NCBI GenBank assembly: GCA_024641005.1 | Contig: JAHEDX010000002.1 | Location: forward strand, 1-64,000 | DNA: 64,000 nucleotides | Direction: 5' to 3' | Source: Acidimicrobiaceae bacterium | GTDB lineage: Bacteria > Actinomycetota > Acidimicrobiia > Acidimicrobiales > Ilumatobacteraceae | Part shown: positions 33,740 through 42,969 of the stretch, piece by piece | Layout of the letters: each line of letters begins with the position of its first letter | Numbering within the stretch: the stretch's first letter is position 1 | Position numbers and translations under genes: made by a program | Notes under the pieces: model-generated | Database searches by the model: none | What the model saw: only the letters and a program-made list of their open reading frames with translations | What the model was told of the DNA's origin: nothing

Positions 33740-33997
33740 GTTGAGGGCCCCCCTGCCGTGGTCGCCCGCCGGCTTCGAAACGGGATCCTGCCCGAACCGA
33801 TGCGCCGATGTCGATCGTGTGTCGTCGACACGGACGTGACGACGGCTGTAGTTACATGCGTGTGATTCTCGCATACCATACCGGGTTCTCGCAAGAGTGC
33901 ATTTCACGAACGCGTGACCAGGGCTCTCGCGCGGTTCGCGCGCCGACCTCGATCTCGGCATCCTGGCCGCCACAGAGCGCGGTCGGATTCGCGCGGC

Positions 33998-36004
33998 TCA
34001 GCCGGCGCGCCGCTGCGTCATCCGGCGCCGATGCTCGAGAAAGTCGACGAGCACATAGTCGCCGAGCGCCTCGTTCGTGGTGTAGAAGGCCCGACCACCA
34101 TTGATCTCGGTGAGTCGCTCGATGAACTGTGTGAGCGCAGTGGTCGCGTCGAGCACGAAGGTGTTGATTCGGATCTGATCACGGGTGCAGCGGACGACTT
34201 CTCGGAGTGTGGCCTCGATCGTCTCGCGGACCGGCGGGTAGTTGAAGTACACGTCACCCTGGGCAGTGATGTGAGCTGTCGGTTCGCCGTCGGTGATCAT
34301 GATGATCTGCTTGGTGCCGGTCTGCTTCGACAACAGTTGCCTGGCGAGCGTGAACCCATGGTGCATGTTCGTGCCGTACACGAAATCCCACGACACCTCG
34401 GGGAGTTGATCGGCAGTGATCACCCGCGCCGTCTCGCTGAAGCCGACGAGGCCGAGATAGTCGCGCGGGAACTGCGACGAGATCAGATGATGCAACGCCA
34501 TCGCGACCTTCTTGGCAGGCAAGAAGTTGTCGCGCATCGGCATCGACATCGACAAGTCGAGCATCAACACGGTCGACGATCGCGTGAGGTGCTCGGTTCG
34601 TTCGATCTCGAAATCGTCGGGTTGGAGCCGGACCGGCGTGCCCTGGCCGGTGCGACGCAACGCATTGCGAATCGTATTGTGCAGGTCGAGCTGGAACGGG
34701 TCGCCGAACTCGTACGCCTTGGTCTGATACGTGCGCTCATGCCCCTGACCGAGCTGATGAGTCTGGTGCTGGCCGACATGCTCTTTGGTGAGCTTCGTGA
34801 AGAGATCGCGCAGCGCATTGGAGCCGATCGCCCGGAGCCCCCTGGGGGTGAGCTCGAGCCGGCCTTCCTTGTTCTCGATCAGGCCTGCCTCCTCGAGCAT
34901 CTTCGTGAGCTGGCTCAGCCGCTCGAGGGAGGTCGCTGCGTCGTCACCGAGCAACTCGCGCACGCGGTCCATGTCTGCCTCGGCGAGCGCCCCCGGATTC
35001 GTAGCGCTCTGTAGCAGGTGCTCGAGCTGATCGAGGTCGCCGAGATCGGCCATCGCCTGCATGGCCTGGTTGAAACCCATCGGATCCTGCCCCTCGAAGT
35101 CATACGACTGACCCCAGTTGAGTTGCGGGAACATCTGTTGCAGATTCGCACCGAGTTGGCCCATCTGCCATTGCAGGTCCATGTCCGACAGCAGCTGGTC
35201 GGACAACTCCTGCAGCTGGGCGCGCTGCTCGGGCGTCATCGAGTTGAGCATCGCCTGCATCGCAGCCATGCGCTTCGCCATCGTCTCCAGCAGCTCTTCG
35301 AGGCTCTGCGGATCCTCCGGGAAGAAGTCGCCGTATTCCTCCATGAACTGTTCGAATCCGGGGTCCTGCCCCTGCTGGTGCTGCTCGAGCATCTCGTTCA
35401 GGGCGGCGAGCATGTCCTTCATACGTTGCATGTCGGCAGGCGACATGTTCTGCAGGCCGTCACTCATCTGATCGACCGCCTGCTGCATCAGTTGCTGGCG
35501 CAGCTTGTCCATCATCTGCTCGAACCGCAGCTGGGCGTCGGCCGACTCGAAGTCGTACGCACTCAGTTCGCGAACCTTTCCCGCCAGATCGTCAGGCATC
35601 AGGTCGAGTCGCATGTTTCGCTCTGCAGCCGTGGTACGCGCCGCATCGGCACGTCGCTGCTCCCCACTCGCCTCGGCCTCGCGCACCGCGTTGTCGATCG
35701 AGTGTCGTTCCTCGTCGATGATGTCATCGAGCTCCGCAGCGATCTCGTCGTACACCCCGCCGAGGTTCGACTGCTCGAGCCGGTCCTGCCGTTCCCGGCG
35801 CAGACGATCCAACATGTCACGCAACCCGTCGAGCCGTTCACCGTCCGGCCCGCGCATTCCTTCTTGCATCATGCGGCGAAGAGCAGCATTGACATCGCCG
35901 TGATACAGCAACTCGTCGGTCAGCTGGTCGAAGAGCAGATCTGCGTCGAGGTCGAAGCCGCGCTGTGTGCCGTCCCACCGCGAATAGGTGAAGCGGGGTG
36001 CCAT
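33998..36004 (-). CDS. VWA-domain protein (MoxR partner, BatA/CoxE-type)
   Basis: A 668-residue protein. The first 430 residues are helical and charged, with Met/Gln-rich coiled-coil-like stretches such as MQRMKDMLAALNEMLEQHQQ. The C-terminal VWA domain (about 470-650) has an intact MIDAS: DLSMS, the Thr in GTNMHHG and Asp in ITDGEPTAH. Such proteins pair with MoxR AAA+ ATPases as metal-dependent chaperones; the MoxR gene is at 37283-38692 on the same strand, but two plus-strand genes lie between. Start supported by TACGTT 6 nt upstream. Confidence 0.85.
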   Translation of the reverse strand: MAPRFTYSRWDGTQRGFDLDADLLFDQLTDELLYHGDVNAALRRMMQEGMRGPDGERLDGLRDMLDRLRRERQDRLEQSNLGGVYDEIAAELDDIIDEERHSIDNAVREAEASGEQRRADAARTTAAERNMRLDLMPDDLAGKVRELSAYDFESADAQLRFEQMMDKLRQQLMQQAVDQMSDGLQNMSPADMQRMKDMLAALNEMLEQHQQGQDPGFEQFMEEYGDFFPEDPQSLEELLETMAKRMAAMQAMLNSMTPEQRAQLQELSDQLLSDMDLQWQMGQLGANLQQMFPQLNWGQSYDFEGQDPMGFNQAMQAMADLGDLDQLEHLLQSATNPGALAEADMDRVRELLGDDAATSLERLSQLTKMLEEAGLIENKEGRLELTPRGLRAIGSNALRDLFTKLTKEHVGQHQTHQLGQGHERTYQTKAYEFGDPFQLDLHNTIRNALRRTGQGTPVRLQPDDFEIERTEHLTRSSTVLMLDLSMSMPMRDNFLPAKKVAMALHHLISSQFPRDYLGLVGFSETARVITADQLPEVSWDFVYGTNMHHGFTLARQLLSKQTGTKQIIMITDGEPTAHITAQGDVYFNYPPVRETIEATLREVVRCTRDQIRINTFVLDATTALTQFIERLTEINGGRAFYTTNEALGDYVLVDFLEHRRRMTQRRAG

Positions 36005-36010
36005 GTGACA

Positions 36011-36016
36011 AACGTA
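36011..36016 (-). promoter_or_regulatory. -10 box (TACGTT on minus strand), leaderless start at 36004
   Basis: TACGTT ends 6 nt before the ATG of the VWA gene. In the same 63-bp divergent gap the cyclase has its own box at 36055. Confidence 0.55.
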
Positions 36017-36054
36017 ACTCAGTGGAGGTACCCGATCGCCGTCGGGCAACGCCG

Positions 36055-36060
36055 TACGCT
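36055..36060 (+). promoter_or_regulatory. -10 box (TACGCT), leaderless start at 36068
   Basis: TACGCT ends 7 nt before the GTG of the cyclase gene. Confidence 0.55.
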
Positions 36061-36067
36061 GAACGGG

Positions 36068-36616
36068 GTGCGAGTTCCGAGGACCTTCATCTTCGTCGAC
36101 CTGTCGGGATTCACGAACTACACGGCTGCCTATGGCGACGACGCCGCCGGACGGATCCTCGGCACATTTCGCACACTGGTTCGCGAAGTCGCCTCCGAGC
36201 GAGGCGTCCGGGTCGCCAAGTGGCTCGGCGACGGGTGCATGGTCGTCTCCGTCGAGCAACGAGCCGGCGTCGAGTTCGCGACCGACCTCGCCCGGCGGGC
36301 TGCGAGCGTGTGTGCTCCACTCACCTTGCGCGCCGGGCTCGCCACCGGCCATGCGCTGTTGTTCGAAGGCGACGACTACATCGGCTCGGCCGTCAACATG
36401 GCCTCCCGGCTGTGCGACGGCGCCAAGAACGTCGACGTGCTGATGCCGACGATGCATCTCGACCGCCTCCCGGAAGGGGTCGTCGCCGAGCACTTCGGCG
36501 AAATCGAGTTGCGAGGGTTCCCAGGTCGGATCGATGTGGTACGGCTCACCGGGGCGCCTGCCACGCTCGACCGCAACGACACCGGCGAGCTCTGGACTCG
36601 CAACACCTTCATCTGA
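36068..36616 (+). CDS. class III nucleotide cyclase, stand-alone catalytic domain
   Basis: A 182-residue minimal adenylate/guanylate cyclase. Metal Asp in FVDLSGFTNYT, second metal Asp and substrate Lys in KWLGDGCMVV, and transition-state residues in GSAVNMASRLCDGA are all present, so it should be active as a dimer. No membrane or sensor domain is attached. The start at GTG 36068 is set by the -10 box; the longer frame back to 35018 is antisense of the VWA gene. The likely product is cAMP, judged from general family use. Confidence 0.87.
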   Translation: MRVPRTFIFVDLSGFTNYTAAYGDDAAGRILGTFRTLVREVASERGVRVAKWLGDGCMVVSVEQRAGVEFATDLARRAASVCAPLTLRAGLATGHALLFEGDDYIGSAVNMASRLCDGAKNVDVLMPTMHLDRLPEGVVAEHFGEIELRGFPGRIDVVRLTGAPATLDRNDTGELWTRNTFI

Positions 36617-36703
36617 CGGTCACCCATCGGCGTGTCGGGCACCTGACCGTCTCCGCAGGCACGACCGCTGCTCGACGTCGCCCGATGCGCGACACTGCTC
36701 AAC

Positions 36704-37201
36704 ATGACACCTGCACGACTCTTTCTCGTGTGTGGCCTCCCCGGTGCCGGCAAGACCACCACGGCGACACTGCTCGCGGACGAGCACCAGGCGGTCAGGA
36801 TGTGCCCCGATGAATGGATCGGACAGCTCGGGATCGACCTGTGGGACACCGATCAACGCGAACGCGTCGAACAGCTGCAGTGGTCGATCACCACTGAACT
36901 GCTCCAGCGCGGGATCAATGTCGTGGTCGAGTGGGGGCTGTGGACGCGGGCCGAACGCGACGAACTCCGCACGGCAGCACATGCACTCGGAGCCGAAGCA
37001 CACCTGTTCTTCCTCGATCCACCCGTCGAAGTGCTGTGGAAACGGATCGAGGAGCGAGGTCGGGAAGCCGAACTCGGGTGGCGCCCGATCAAACGGATCG
37101 AGCTCGACCAGTGGCATTTCGACCTCGAACGCCCCGATGCAGAAGAATTCGATGCCTACGACGATGTGCCGAGCCGGCCGACCGGAAACGCCCAGCGCTG
37201 A
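36704..37201 (+). CDS. P-loop kinase (AAA_33 / zeta-toxin-like fold)
   Basis: A 165-residue P-loop protein: Walker A GLPGAGKTT near residue 11, then RMCPDEWIGQL (acidic substrate-side residue), VVVEWGLWTRAERDEL and HLFFLDPPVEVLWKRI. The layout matches small-molecule or nucleoside kinases of the AAA_33/chloramphenicol phosphotransferase-like group. The substrate is unknown and no antitoxin is present, so a toxin role is unlikely. It follows the cyclase by 87 bp and may be cotranscribed. Confidence 0.8.
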   Translation: MTPARLFLVCGLPGAGKTTTATLLADEHQAVRMCPDEWIGQLGIDLWDTDQRERVEQLQWSITTELLQRGINVVVEWGLWTRAERDELRTAAHALGAEAHLFFLDPPVEVLWKRIEERGREAELGWRPIKRIELDQWHFDLERPDAEEFDAYDDVPSRPTGNAQR

Positions 37202-37282
37202 CCGCCCGCGTCTCGACCGCTGCCTCCCCGACCCCGAACACCGAGCCGTACGAGGCCGGTCGGGATGTGCCGATCCAACCCG

Positions 37283-38692
37283 TCAGAGACGTCCGCGGTA
37301 GGTCGCGCTCGAGCCCGAGTCGTCCTTGTTGAGACGTTTCGACAGGTGCAGACCCTCCAACACGAACTCGACGGCTGCTGCGAGGGCCGGAGCCGATGAA
37401 TCATCCGGTGTGAGCGCACCGACCGGGGCGCGAAGAGCGGGCACCTCGATCACCAACCCGGCGAGCTGATCGCTCGTCATGTCCTCGCCGGTCTGTACGA
37501 CCAGCCCCTCCTCGAATGCATCGACGATGGGGGTGGTGTGCGACGGGTCGACCCGATCCTTGAAGACGGTCAGGACGGCACCCTTCACGAGATTGTCGAA
37601 GATCACGCCCTCGCGTCCGTCCTCGAGCGCTTCGATCTCGATCTTGCCGATCGAGCTGGCGGCGAGAGCATCGAGATCGTCGACCCGGGCGACCACGGTG
37701 CGCTCCCCGGCGCGCAGGCCTCGGCGCAGGGCATTCGCAGCGAGTGCTTCGTAGTTCGACACCGACAACCTCACGCTGACACCGCTGCGCTGGTTGACAT
37801 GGTTGCTCGATCGAGCGAGCTGGCTGAAGGTGGCGACCACCTCTCCCAGGTACTCGGGAACCGTCACACCGACGCTCTCGCCGACAGACAACGGGCGGGC
37901 CTCCTGTTTCATGATCTGGTATTCGAGATCGGCGTCGAGCGGATAATGCGTTCGGATCTGCGAACCGAACCGGTCTTTCAACGGGGTGATGATGCGGCCC
38001 CTGTTCGTGTAGTCCTCGGGGTTGGCGGAGGCGACCAGCATCACGTCGAGCGGCAAGCGGATCTTGTAGCCGCGGATCTGTACGTCGCGCTCCTCGAGCA
38101 CGTTGAGCATGCCGACTTGGATCCGCTCGGCGAGATCCGGAAGTTCGTTGATCGCGAAGATGCCGCGATTGGTGCGCGGCACCAGCCCGTAATGCAACGT
38201 GAGTTCATCGGACAGGTACCGCCCTTCGGCCACCTTGATCGGATCGACCTCGCCGATCAAATCGGAGATGGAGGTGTCGGGCGTGGCGAGTTTCTCACCG
38301 AACCGAGCATCTCGATGAACCCAGCTGATCGGGGTGTCGTCACCCATCTCGTCGATCAGATCACGAGCATGTTTCGAGACCGGAGCGTACGGATCGTCAT
38401 TGATCTCGCTGCCGGCGACGATCGGCATCCACTCATCGAGCAGCCCGGTGAGCGACCGGATCATGCGTGTCTTGGCCTGGCCCCGCTCGCCCAGGAAGAT
38501 CACGTCGTGGCCTGCGAGCAGCGCGTTCTCGAGCTGAGGCATGACGGTGTCCTCATACCCGAGCACACCGTCGAACAGGGCCTCGCCGGCGCTGATCTTC
38601 GCGACCGCGTTGGCGCGGATCTCCTCCTTCACCGGCAGGGACATCCAACCCGATGCCCGAAGCTCCCCCAACGTCGCCGCACGCTCAGTCAT
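37283..38692 (-). CDS. MoxR/ChlI-type AAA+ ATPase
   Basis: A 469-residue AAA+ protein. Walker A reads LGERGQAKTRMIR, Walker B-like GIFAINELPDLAERIQ, sensor-1 VMLVASANPEDYTNRG and arginine-finger region LKDRFGSQIRTHYP, as in Mg-chelatase subunit I/MoxR. It presumably remodels target proteins with the VWA partner at 33998-36004. The C-terminal 150 residues are helical with a variable tail. Start 38692 is supported by a -10 box at 38699; Met17 is an alternative. Confidence 0.87.
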   Translation of the reverse strand: MTERAATLGELRASGWMSLPVKEEIRANAVAKISAGEALFDGVLGYEDTVMPQLENALLAGHDVIFLGERGQAKTRMIRSLTGLLDEWMPIVAGSEINDDPYAPVSKHARDLIDEMGDDTPISWVHRDARFGEKLATPDTSISDLIGEVDPIKVAEGRYLSDELTLHYGLVPRTNRGIFAINELPDLAERIQVGMLNVLEERDVQIRGYKIRLPLDVMLVASANPEDYTNRGRIITPLKDRFGSQIRTHYPLDADLEYQIMKQEARPLSVGESVGVTVPEYLGEVVATFSQLARSSNHVNQRSGVSVRLSVSNYEALAANALRRGLRAGERTVVARVDDLDALAASSIGKIEIEALEDGREGVIFDNLVKGAVLTVFKDRVDPSHTTPIVDAFEEGLVVQTGEDMTSDQLAGLVIEVPALRAPVGALTPDDSSAPALAAAVEFVLEGLHLSKRLNKDDSGSSATYRGRL

Positions 38693-38698
38693 GTGCCG

Positions 38699-38704
38699 AA
38701 CCTA
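38699..38704 (-). promoter_or_regulatory. -10 box (TAGGTT on minus strand), leaderless start at 38692
   Basis: TAGGTT ends 6 nt before the ATG of the MoxR-type gene. Confidence 0.5.
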
Positions 38705-38750
38705 GCCCGCTGTGCGACCGTGTGTCCCCTCGGCTTCTGATCGCGAACGA

Positions 38751-38864
38751 TCAGGCCGACCATGACAACAGCCAGAGGGTCCCCATGCCCGCCAGCAGGG
38801 TCCAGATCAGGTTCCGTCGCCACAGTGCGACACCCCCCGCAACGACCAGTGCCGCCGCCTCCAT
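38751..38864 (-). pseudogene. azlD: azlD C-terminal remnant
   Basis: Thirty-seven codons from ATG 38864 read as the end of AzlD, with AALVVAGGVALWRRNLIW and LLAGMGTLWLLSW, the usual last membrane segments. No AzlD N-terminus precedes it; instead the azlC fragment in another frame runs directly into it. AzlD is the small partner of AzlC in branched-chain amino-acid export. A truncated, non-functional remnant is the best reading. Confidence 0.75.
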
Positions 38865-39114
38865 GGCGGGGGTTGATCACGAAGCCGGCCATCACCACGG
38901 CCCAGAACGAAGCGGTGCCCGCAAGCATGATCACCGCCGGTTGGGCGACACCGGCGAAGATCAGCGGCGACGTCGCCCAGCCGATCGCCACGGGCATCTC
39001 CCCCTCGGTCACGGCGAGCCCCAGTACGAACCCGAACGGGATCGCCGGAAGGAACAGCGGGATGGCCTCAGCGATCGCCCGTCGATCGATCCTCGACGTC
39101 GAGGTGTCGCTCAT
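38863..39114 (-). pseudogene. azlC: azlC N-terminal remnant
   Basis: The reading from ATG 39114 has AzlC features for about 84 codons: AIPLFLPAIPFGFVLGLAV, LIFAGVAQPAVIMLAGTA and VINPRH, where AzlC has its conserved N-x-RH. At the His codon (38865-38863) AzlC similarity stops and the open frame (to 38689) continues as unrelated Gly/Arg-rich residues while the AzlD end appears one frame over. AzlC normally continues for another 130 or more residues. An internal deletion spanning the azlC 3' end and azlD 5' end explains this. Confidence 0.75.
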
Positions 39115-39197
39115 CCGTGGCCCTTGCTCATCCTCACACCCTCACTGGTCCGTTGCCCAAGCACATCCGTGGGGAGGGTACCCAGGCGCACGGTGGG

Positions 39198-39203
39198 TAC
39201 GAT
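39198..39203 (+). promoter_or_regulatory. -10 box (TACGAT), leaderless start at 39210
   Basis: TACGAT ends 6 nt before the GTG of the GH2 gene and supports 39210 over an upstream in-frame start at 39117. Confidence 0.5.
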
Positions 39204-39209
39204 CCGCCC

Positions 39210-41330
39210 GTGGAGCTGAACGGGGTGTGGCGGGTGCGGCCTGCCGATGACGACCTGCGACGCGATGGGATCGGCATCGACGTCGACGACTCGTCATGGC
39301 CGCAGATCATCGTTCCTGGTCATTGGCGGCACCATCCGGATTTCTCCGACCACGACGGCCCCCTGTTGCACCGCCGATGTTTCGCGATGGCCGAACCGCC
39401 GGATGGACGGAGACGGTGGGTCACCCTCGACGGCGTCTTCTACCAAGCCGATGTGTGGCTCGACGGCGCGTACCTCGGCGATCCCGAGGGCTACTTCATG
39501 CCGCACACGTTCGACATCACGGCACTCTCGCGGATCGGCGACGAGCACGTCCTGGCCGTCGAGGTCGCGTGCACCCCGCAGACCAGTCATCGCGGCAAGC
39601 GCAACATCACCGGCATCTTCCAGCACTGGGACGGCATCGACCGCGAGTGGAATCCAGGCGGCCTGTGGCGACCCGTTCACGTGTACGACACCGGGCCGGT
39701 ACGGGTCGATCGGTTCCGGGTGCTGTGCCGCGACGCCGACGACGCACGAGCCCACCTGTTGCTGTCGGCTCGGCTCGACAGCGATACAGCCCGCATCGTC
39801 AACATCCGAACGATCGTCGACGGCGAACTCGTGATCGACGACGACCGACGGGTCGCGGGCGGGCTCAACGAGGTGAACTGGAGCCTCGACATCGCGGACC
39901 CCGCGTTGTGGTGGCCCCGTTCGCTCGGCGATCAACCATTGACCGACATCGAGGTCGAGGTCGTCGTCAACGGCGAGGTCAGCGACCGCCGAAGCCGTCG
40001 GACCGGTCTGCGTGTCGTCGCCTGGAACAACTGGTCTTGCTCGGTCAACGGCGAACGACTCTTTCTGAAGGGCGCCAACCTGCTGCCGACAAAGGCCGCG
40101 CTCGGCGACGCGACCCCCGACGAACTGCGCCGCGACGTCGAACTCGCCGCCGAGGCAGGTCTGGACGCGTTACGCGTTCATGGCCACATAGCACCGCGTC
40201 AGATCTACGACACTGCCGACGAAATGGGCATGCTGCTGCTGCAGGATTTCCCGCTGCAGTGGGGCTATGCCCGATCGGTCCGCGGTCAGGCGGTCGACCA
40301 GGCGCGCGCGGCGGTCGACATGCTGGGGCACCATCCATCGATCATCCAGTGGAACGCGCACAACGATCCGGCCGCCGTGGCGATCGGTATCGAGGGTGAC
40401 ACCACTCGCGCGCGGGTGCAGTATCTCGCGTCCCAACAACTCCCGTCGTGGAACAAGTCGGTGCTCGACCGCTGGGTCAAGCGCACCTTCGAACGCTGCG
40501 ACCCGACCCGACTGTGTGTCCCCCATTCAGGGGTGCTTCCGCACCTGCCGATGCTCGACGGGACCGACAGCCACTTCTATTTCGGCTGGTATCACGGCGA
40601 CGTCCGCGATGTCGAGCGCCTCGCTCGCCGGGTCCCGCGGGTGGTGCGGTTCATGTCGGAGTTCGGCGCCCAGGCCGTGCCGACCTCGTCCGAGTTCATC
40701 GACACGAGCGGTTGGCCCGAACTCGATTGGGACCACCTCGAAGTTCACCACGGTCTCCAGAAATGGGTCTTCGACGATCGGGTGCCACCGGCCGACTTCG
40801 CGTCGTTCGACGCGTGGAAATCGGCGACCCAGATGTACCAGGCCGAGCTGCTCCGCCACCACATCGAGCTACTGCGGCGTCTCAAATACCGTCCCACAGG
40901 GGGGTTCTGCATGTTCGCCCTCAATGACCCGGCCCCGGTCGTGTCCTGGAGCGTGCTCGATCACCGACGAGTTCCCAAACTCGGGTGGCGGGCGTTGAAA
41001 GACGCGTGTGCACCCGTCATCGTGGCTGCCGATCGTCCCCCGGCAATCGTCTCACCCGGCCAATCACTCGAACTCGGCGTACACGTCGTCAACGATCTTC
41101 GGGTGGCCGTCGACCCAGCGGTGGTCGACGTGCACGCACGGTGGGCCGGCGGCGAGCGACGCTGGAGGTTCGGCGGTGGCGTCCCTGCCGACGATTGCGT
41201 CCGGGTCGGGGTGCTCGAACTCGAAGTACCGCACACGCTCGGCGCGATGACCTTCAACCTGGCGCTGACGGCGGGCGACATCAGCGCCCGGAACTACTAC
41301 TCGACGGCCATCACGGTCGTTCCCGAATAG
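39210..41330 (+). CDS. glycoside hydrolase family 2 protein with altered acid/base residue
   Basis: A 706-residue GH2-type protein: sugar-binding jelly-roll (about 1-180), immunoglobulin-like domain (180-280), (beta/alpha)8 barrel (290-560) and a C-terminal beta domain. The nucleophile is Glu484 in FMSEFGAQ. The catalytic acid/base position, usually Glu in a W-x-x-x-N-E motif after HPS, reads HPSIIQWNAHND, giving Asp386. There is no signal peptide, so it would act in the cytoplasm. The closest activity is probably beta-mannosidase- or beta-glucuronidase-like. The Asp may weaken or change catalysis. Confidence 0.8.
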   Translation: MELNGVWRVRPADDDLRRDGIGIDVDDSSWPQIIVPGHWRHHPDFSDHDGPLLHRRCFAMAEPPDGRRRWVTLDGVFYQADVWLDGAYLGDPEGYFMPHTFDITALSRIGDEHVLAVEVACTPQTSHRGKRNITGIFQHWDGIDREWNPGGLWRPVHVYDTGPVRVDRFRVLCRDADDARAHLLLSARLDSDTARIVNIRTIVDGELVIDDDRRVAGGLNEVNWSLDIADPALWWPRSLGDQPLTDIEVEVVVNGEVSDRRSRRTGLRVVAWNNWSCSVNGERLFLKGANLLPTKAALGDATPDELRRDVELAAEAGLDALRVHGHIAPRQIYDTADEMGMLLLQDFPLQWGYARSVRGQAVDQARAAVDMLGHHPSIIQWNAHNDPAAVAIGIEGDTTRARVQYLASQQLPSWNKSVLDRWVKRTFERCDPTRLCVPHSGVLPHLPMLDGTDSHFYFGWYHGDVRDVERLARRVPRVVRFMSEFGAQAVPTSSEFIDTSGWPELDWDHLEVHHGLQKWVFDDRVPPADFASFDAWKSATQMYQAELLRHHIELLRRLKYRPTGGFCMFALNDPAPVVSWSVLDHRRVPKLGWRALKDACAPVIVAADRPPAIVSPGQSLELGVHVVNDLRVAVDPAVVDVHARWAGGERRWRFGGGVPADDCVRVGVLELEVPHTLGAMTFNLALTAGDISARNYYSTAITVVPE

Positions 41331-41370
41331 CGCCAACCGAAGTCACCGCGACGCAATCGAGCACAACCCG

Positions 41371-41376
41371 TACGAT
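41371..41376 (+). promoter_or_regulatory. -10 box (TACGAT), leaderless start at 41383
   Basis: TACGAT ends 6 nt before the ATG of the ABC-F gene. Confidence 0.5.
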
Positions 41377-41382
41377 CCAGCG

Positions 41383-42969
41383 ATGGCCTCGATCCAGGTG
41401 TCACAGCTCGGTTGGAAGCTACCAAGCGGCGACGAGCTGTTCCGCGACATCTCGTTCTCGGTCGGCAACGGCGACCGCGTCGCGCTGATCGGAGCGAACG
41501 GCGTCGGCAAGTCGACCTTGCTGCGGGTGCTCGTCGGCGACGACAAGGCCTCGGCCGGAACGGTGTCGATCGACGGACGCCTCGGCGTGATGCGCCAGTT
41601 GGTCGGCATGAACGGACCGGGCGAGGATCATCCGCGCGATGTCCGATCGCTACTGCTGTCGCTGTCACCCGATCGGATCCGCGACGCTGCACGACGGCTC
41701 GACGTCGCGCAGCACCATGTAACGACCGAACCGATGCGATACGCCGAAGCGCTCAGCGTCTGGGGCGACTCGGGCGGCTACGACATCGAGGTGCAATGGG
41801 ACGAGGCGTGCGGACGGGCTCTGGGGGTCGACTTCCGCGACGTCGCCGATCGCCCGTTGCGCACGTTGAGCGGTGGCGAACAGAAGCGACTCGCGCTCGA
41901 GTACCTCCTGCGCGGCGAGGACGACATCCTCGTGCTCGACGAGCCGGACAACTTTCTCGACGTCCCCGCCAAACGGTGGCTCGAACGCGAGCTGAACGTC
42001 ACCCGCAAGACGGTGCTGTTCGTCAGCCACGATCGCGAGCTGCTGGCAGCGAGCGCCGGCAAGATCGTCACGATCGAGGCATCCGGGGCGTGGACCCACG
42101 GAGGAGGCTTCACGACGTACGCGACGGCGAGGGAGGCCCATGCCGTCAAGCGGGCGAACGACACGGCGCTGTACGACGACGAGCGCAAACGTCTGGAGGA
42201 CTATGTCGTCCTGATGCGCCAGCGCGCCAAGATCAGTGACACGTTCGCACCCAAACTCAAAGCGGCCGAGTCGAAGCTGCGTTTGTTCCTGGCGAAGAAC
42301 GAACGCCCGGCCGAGCTGCTCGATCAGAAGATCGATGTTCGGCTGCGCGGGGCGCGAACAGGCAAACGGGTCGTGATCGCCGAGCGGCTCGAGATCGCCG
42401 GCCTGACGGATCCCTTCGATATCGAGTTCTGGTACGGCGAGCGGATCGCGGTGCTGGGCGGTAACGGGGTCGGCAAGAGCCACTTCCTCCGACTGCTCGC
42501 CGATGACCCGTCCGTCGCATACGCGGGCGCTTGGCGATTCGGGGCCAACGTGGTGCCCGGTCTGTTCCACCAGACCCACGAGCACCCCGAGTGGGTCGGC
42601 CGGACCTTGATCGAGATCCTCCACGACCACGACGTGGTGCTCGCCCCGGCCATGGCGATGCTGCGCCGCTACGAGATCCACGGCTGTGCGCATCAACCGT
42701 TCGACACCTTGTCGGGCGGACAGCAGGCCCGGTTCCAGATCATCCTGCTCGAGATCTCCGGGGCGACGTTGCTCTTGCTCGACGAGCCCACTGACAACCT
42801 CGACCTGGTGTCAGCAGAGGCGCTGGAGGCCGGCCTCGAACAGTTCGAGGGCACGGTGATCGCCGTCACGCACGACCGCTGGTTCCTGCGTGGCTTCGAC
42901 CGGTTCGTGGTGTTCGGGGACGATTGTGCCGTGACCGACCACGCCGAGTGCCCGCCCGCCTGGCGCTGA
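41383..42969 (+). CDS. ABC-F family ATPase
   Basis: A 528-residue protein with two ABC domains and no membrane segments. The first has IGANGVGKST, LSGGEQKRLAL and ILVLDEPDNFLD; the second has LGGNGVGKSH, LSGGQQARFQI and LLLLDEPTDNLD. A charged linker of about 80 residues joins them (ARRE/ABC-F P-site tRNA-interaction motif region). The second Walker A ends Lys-Ser-His instead of Lys-Ser-Thr/Ser, an odd substitution. ABC-F proteins act on ribosomes to relieve stalling or antibiotic binding. Confidence 0.87.
   Translation: MASIQVSQLGWKLPSGDELFRDISFSVGNGDRVALIGANGVGKSTLLRVLVGDDKASAGTVSIDGRLGVMRQLVGMNGPGEDHPRDVRSLLLSLSPDRIRDAARRLDVAQHHVTTEPMRYAEALSVWGDSGGYDIEVQWDEACGRALGVDFRDVADRPLRTLSGGEQKRLALEYLLRGEDDILVLDEPDNFLDVPAKRWLERELNVTRKTVLFVSHDRELLAASAGKIVTIEASGAWTHGGGFTTYATAREAHAVKRANDTALYDDERKRLEDYVVLMRQRAKISDTFAPKLKAAESKLRLFLAKNERPAELLDQKIDVRLRGARTGKRVVIAERLEIAGLTDPFDIEFWYGERIAVLGGNGVGKSHFLRLLADDPSVAYAGAWRFGANVVPGLFHQTHEHPEWVGRTLIEILHDHDVVLAPAMAMLRRYEIHGCAHQPFDTLSGGQQARFQIILLEISGATLLLLDEPTDNLDLVSAEALEAGLEQFEGTVIAVTHDRWFLRGFDRFVVFGDDCAVTDHAECPPAWR

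Noticed and set aside
35018-36616. 532-codon plus-strand frame
   Set aside because: Antisense of the VWA gene upstream of the cyclase; promoter and homology place the start at 36068.
36704-37201. Zeta-toxin candidate
   Set aside because: The P-loop fold is shared by many metabolite kinases; no antitoxin gene is adjacent.
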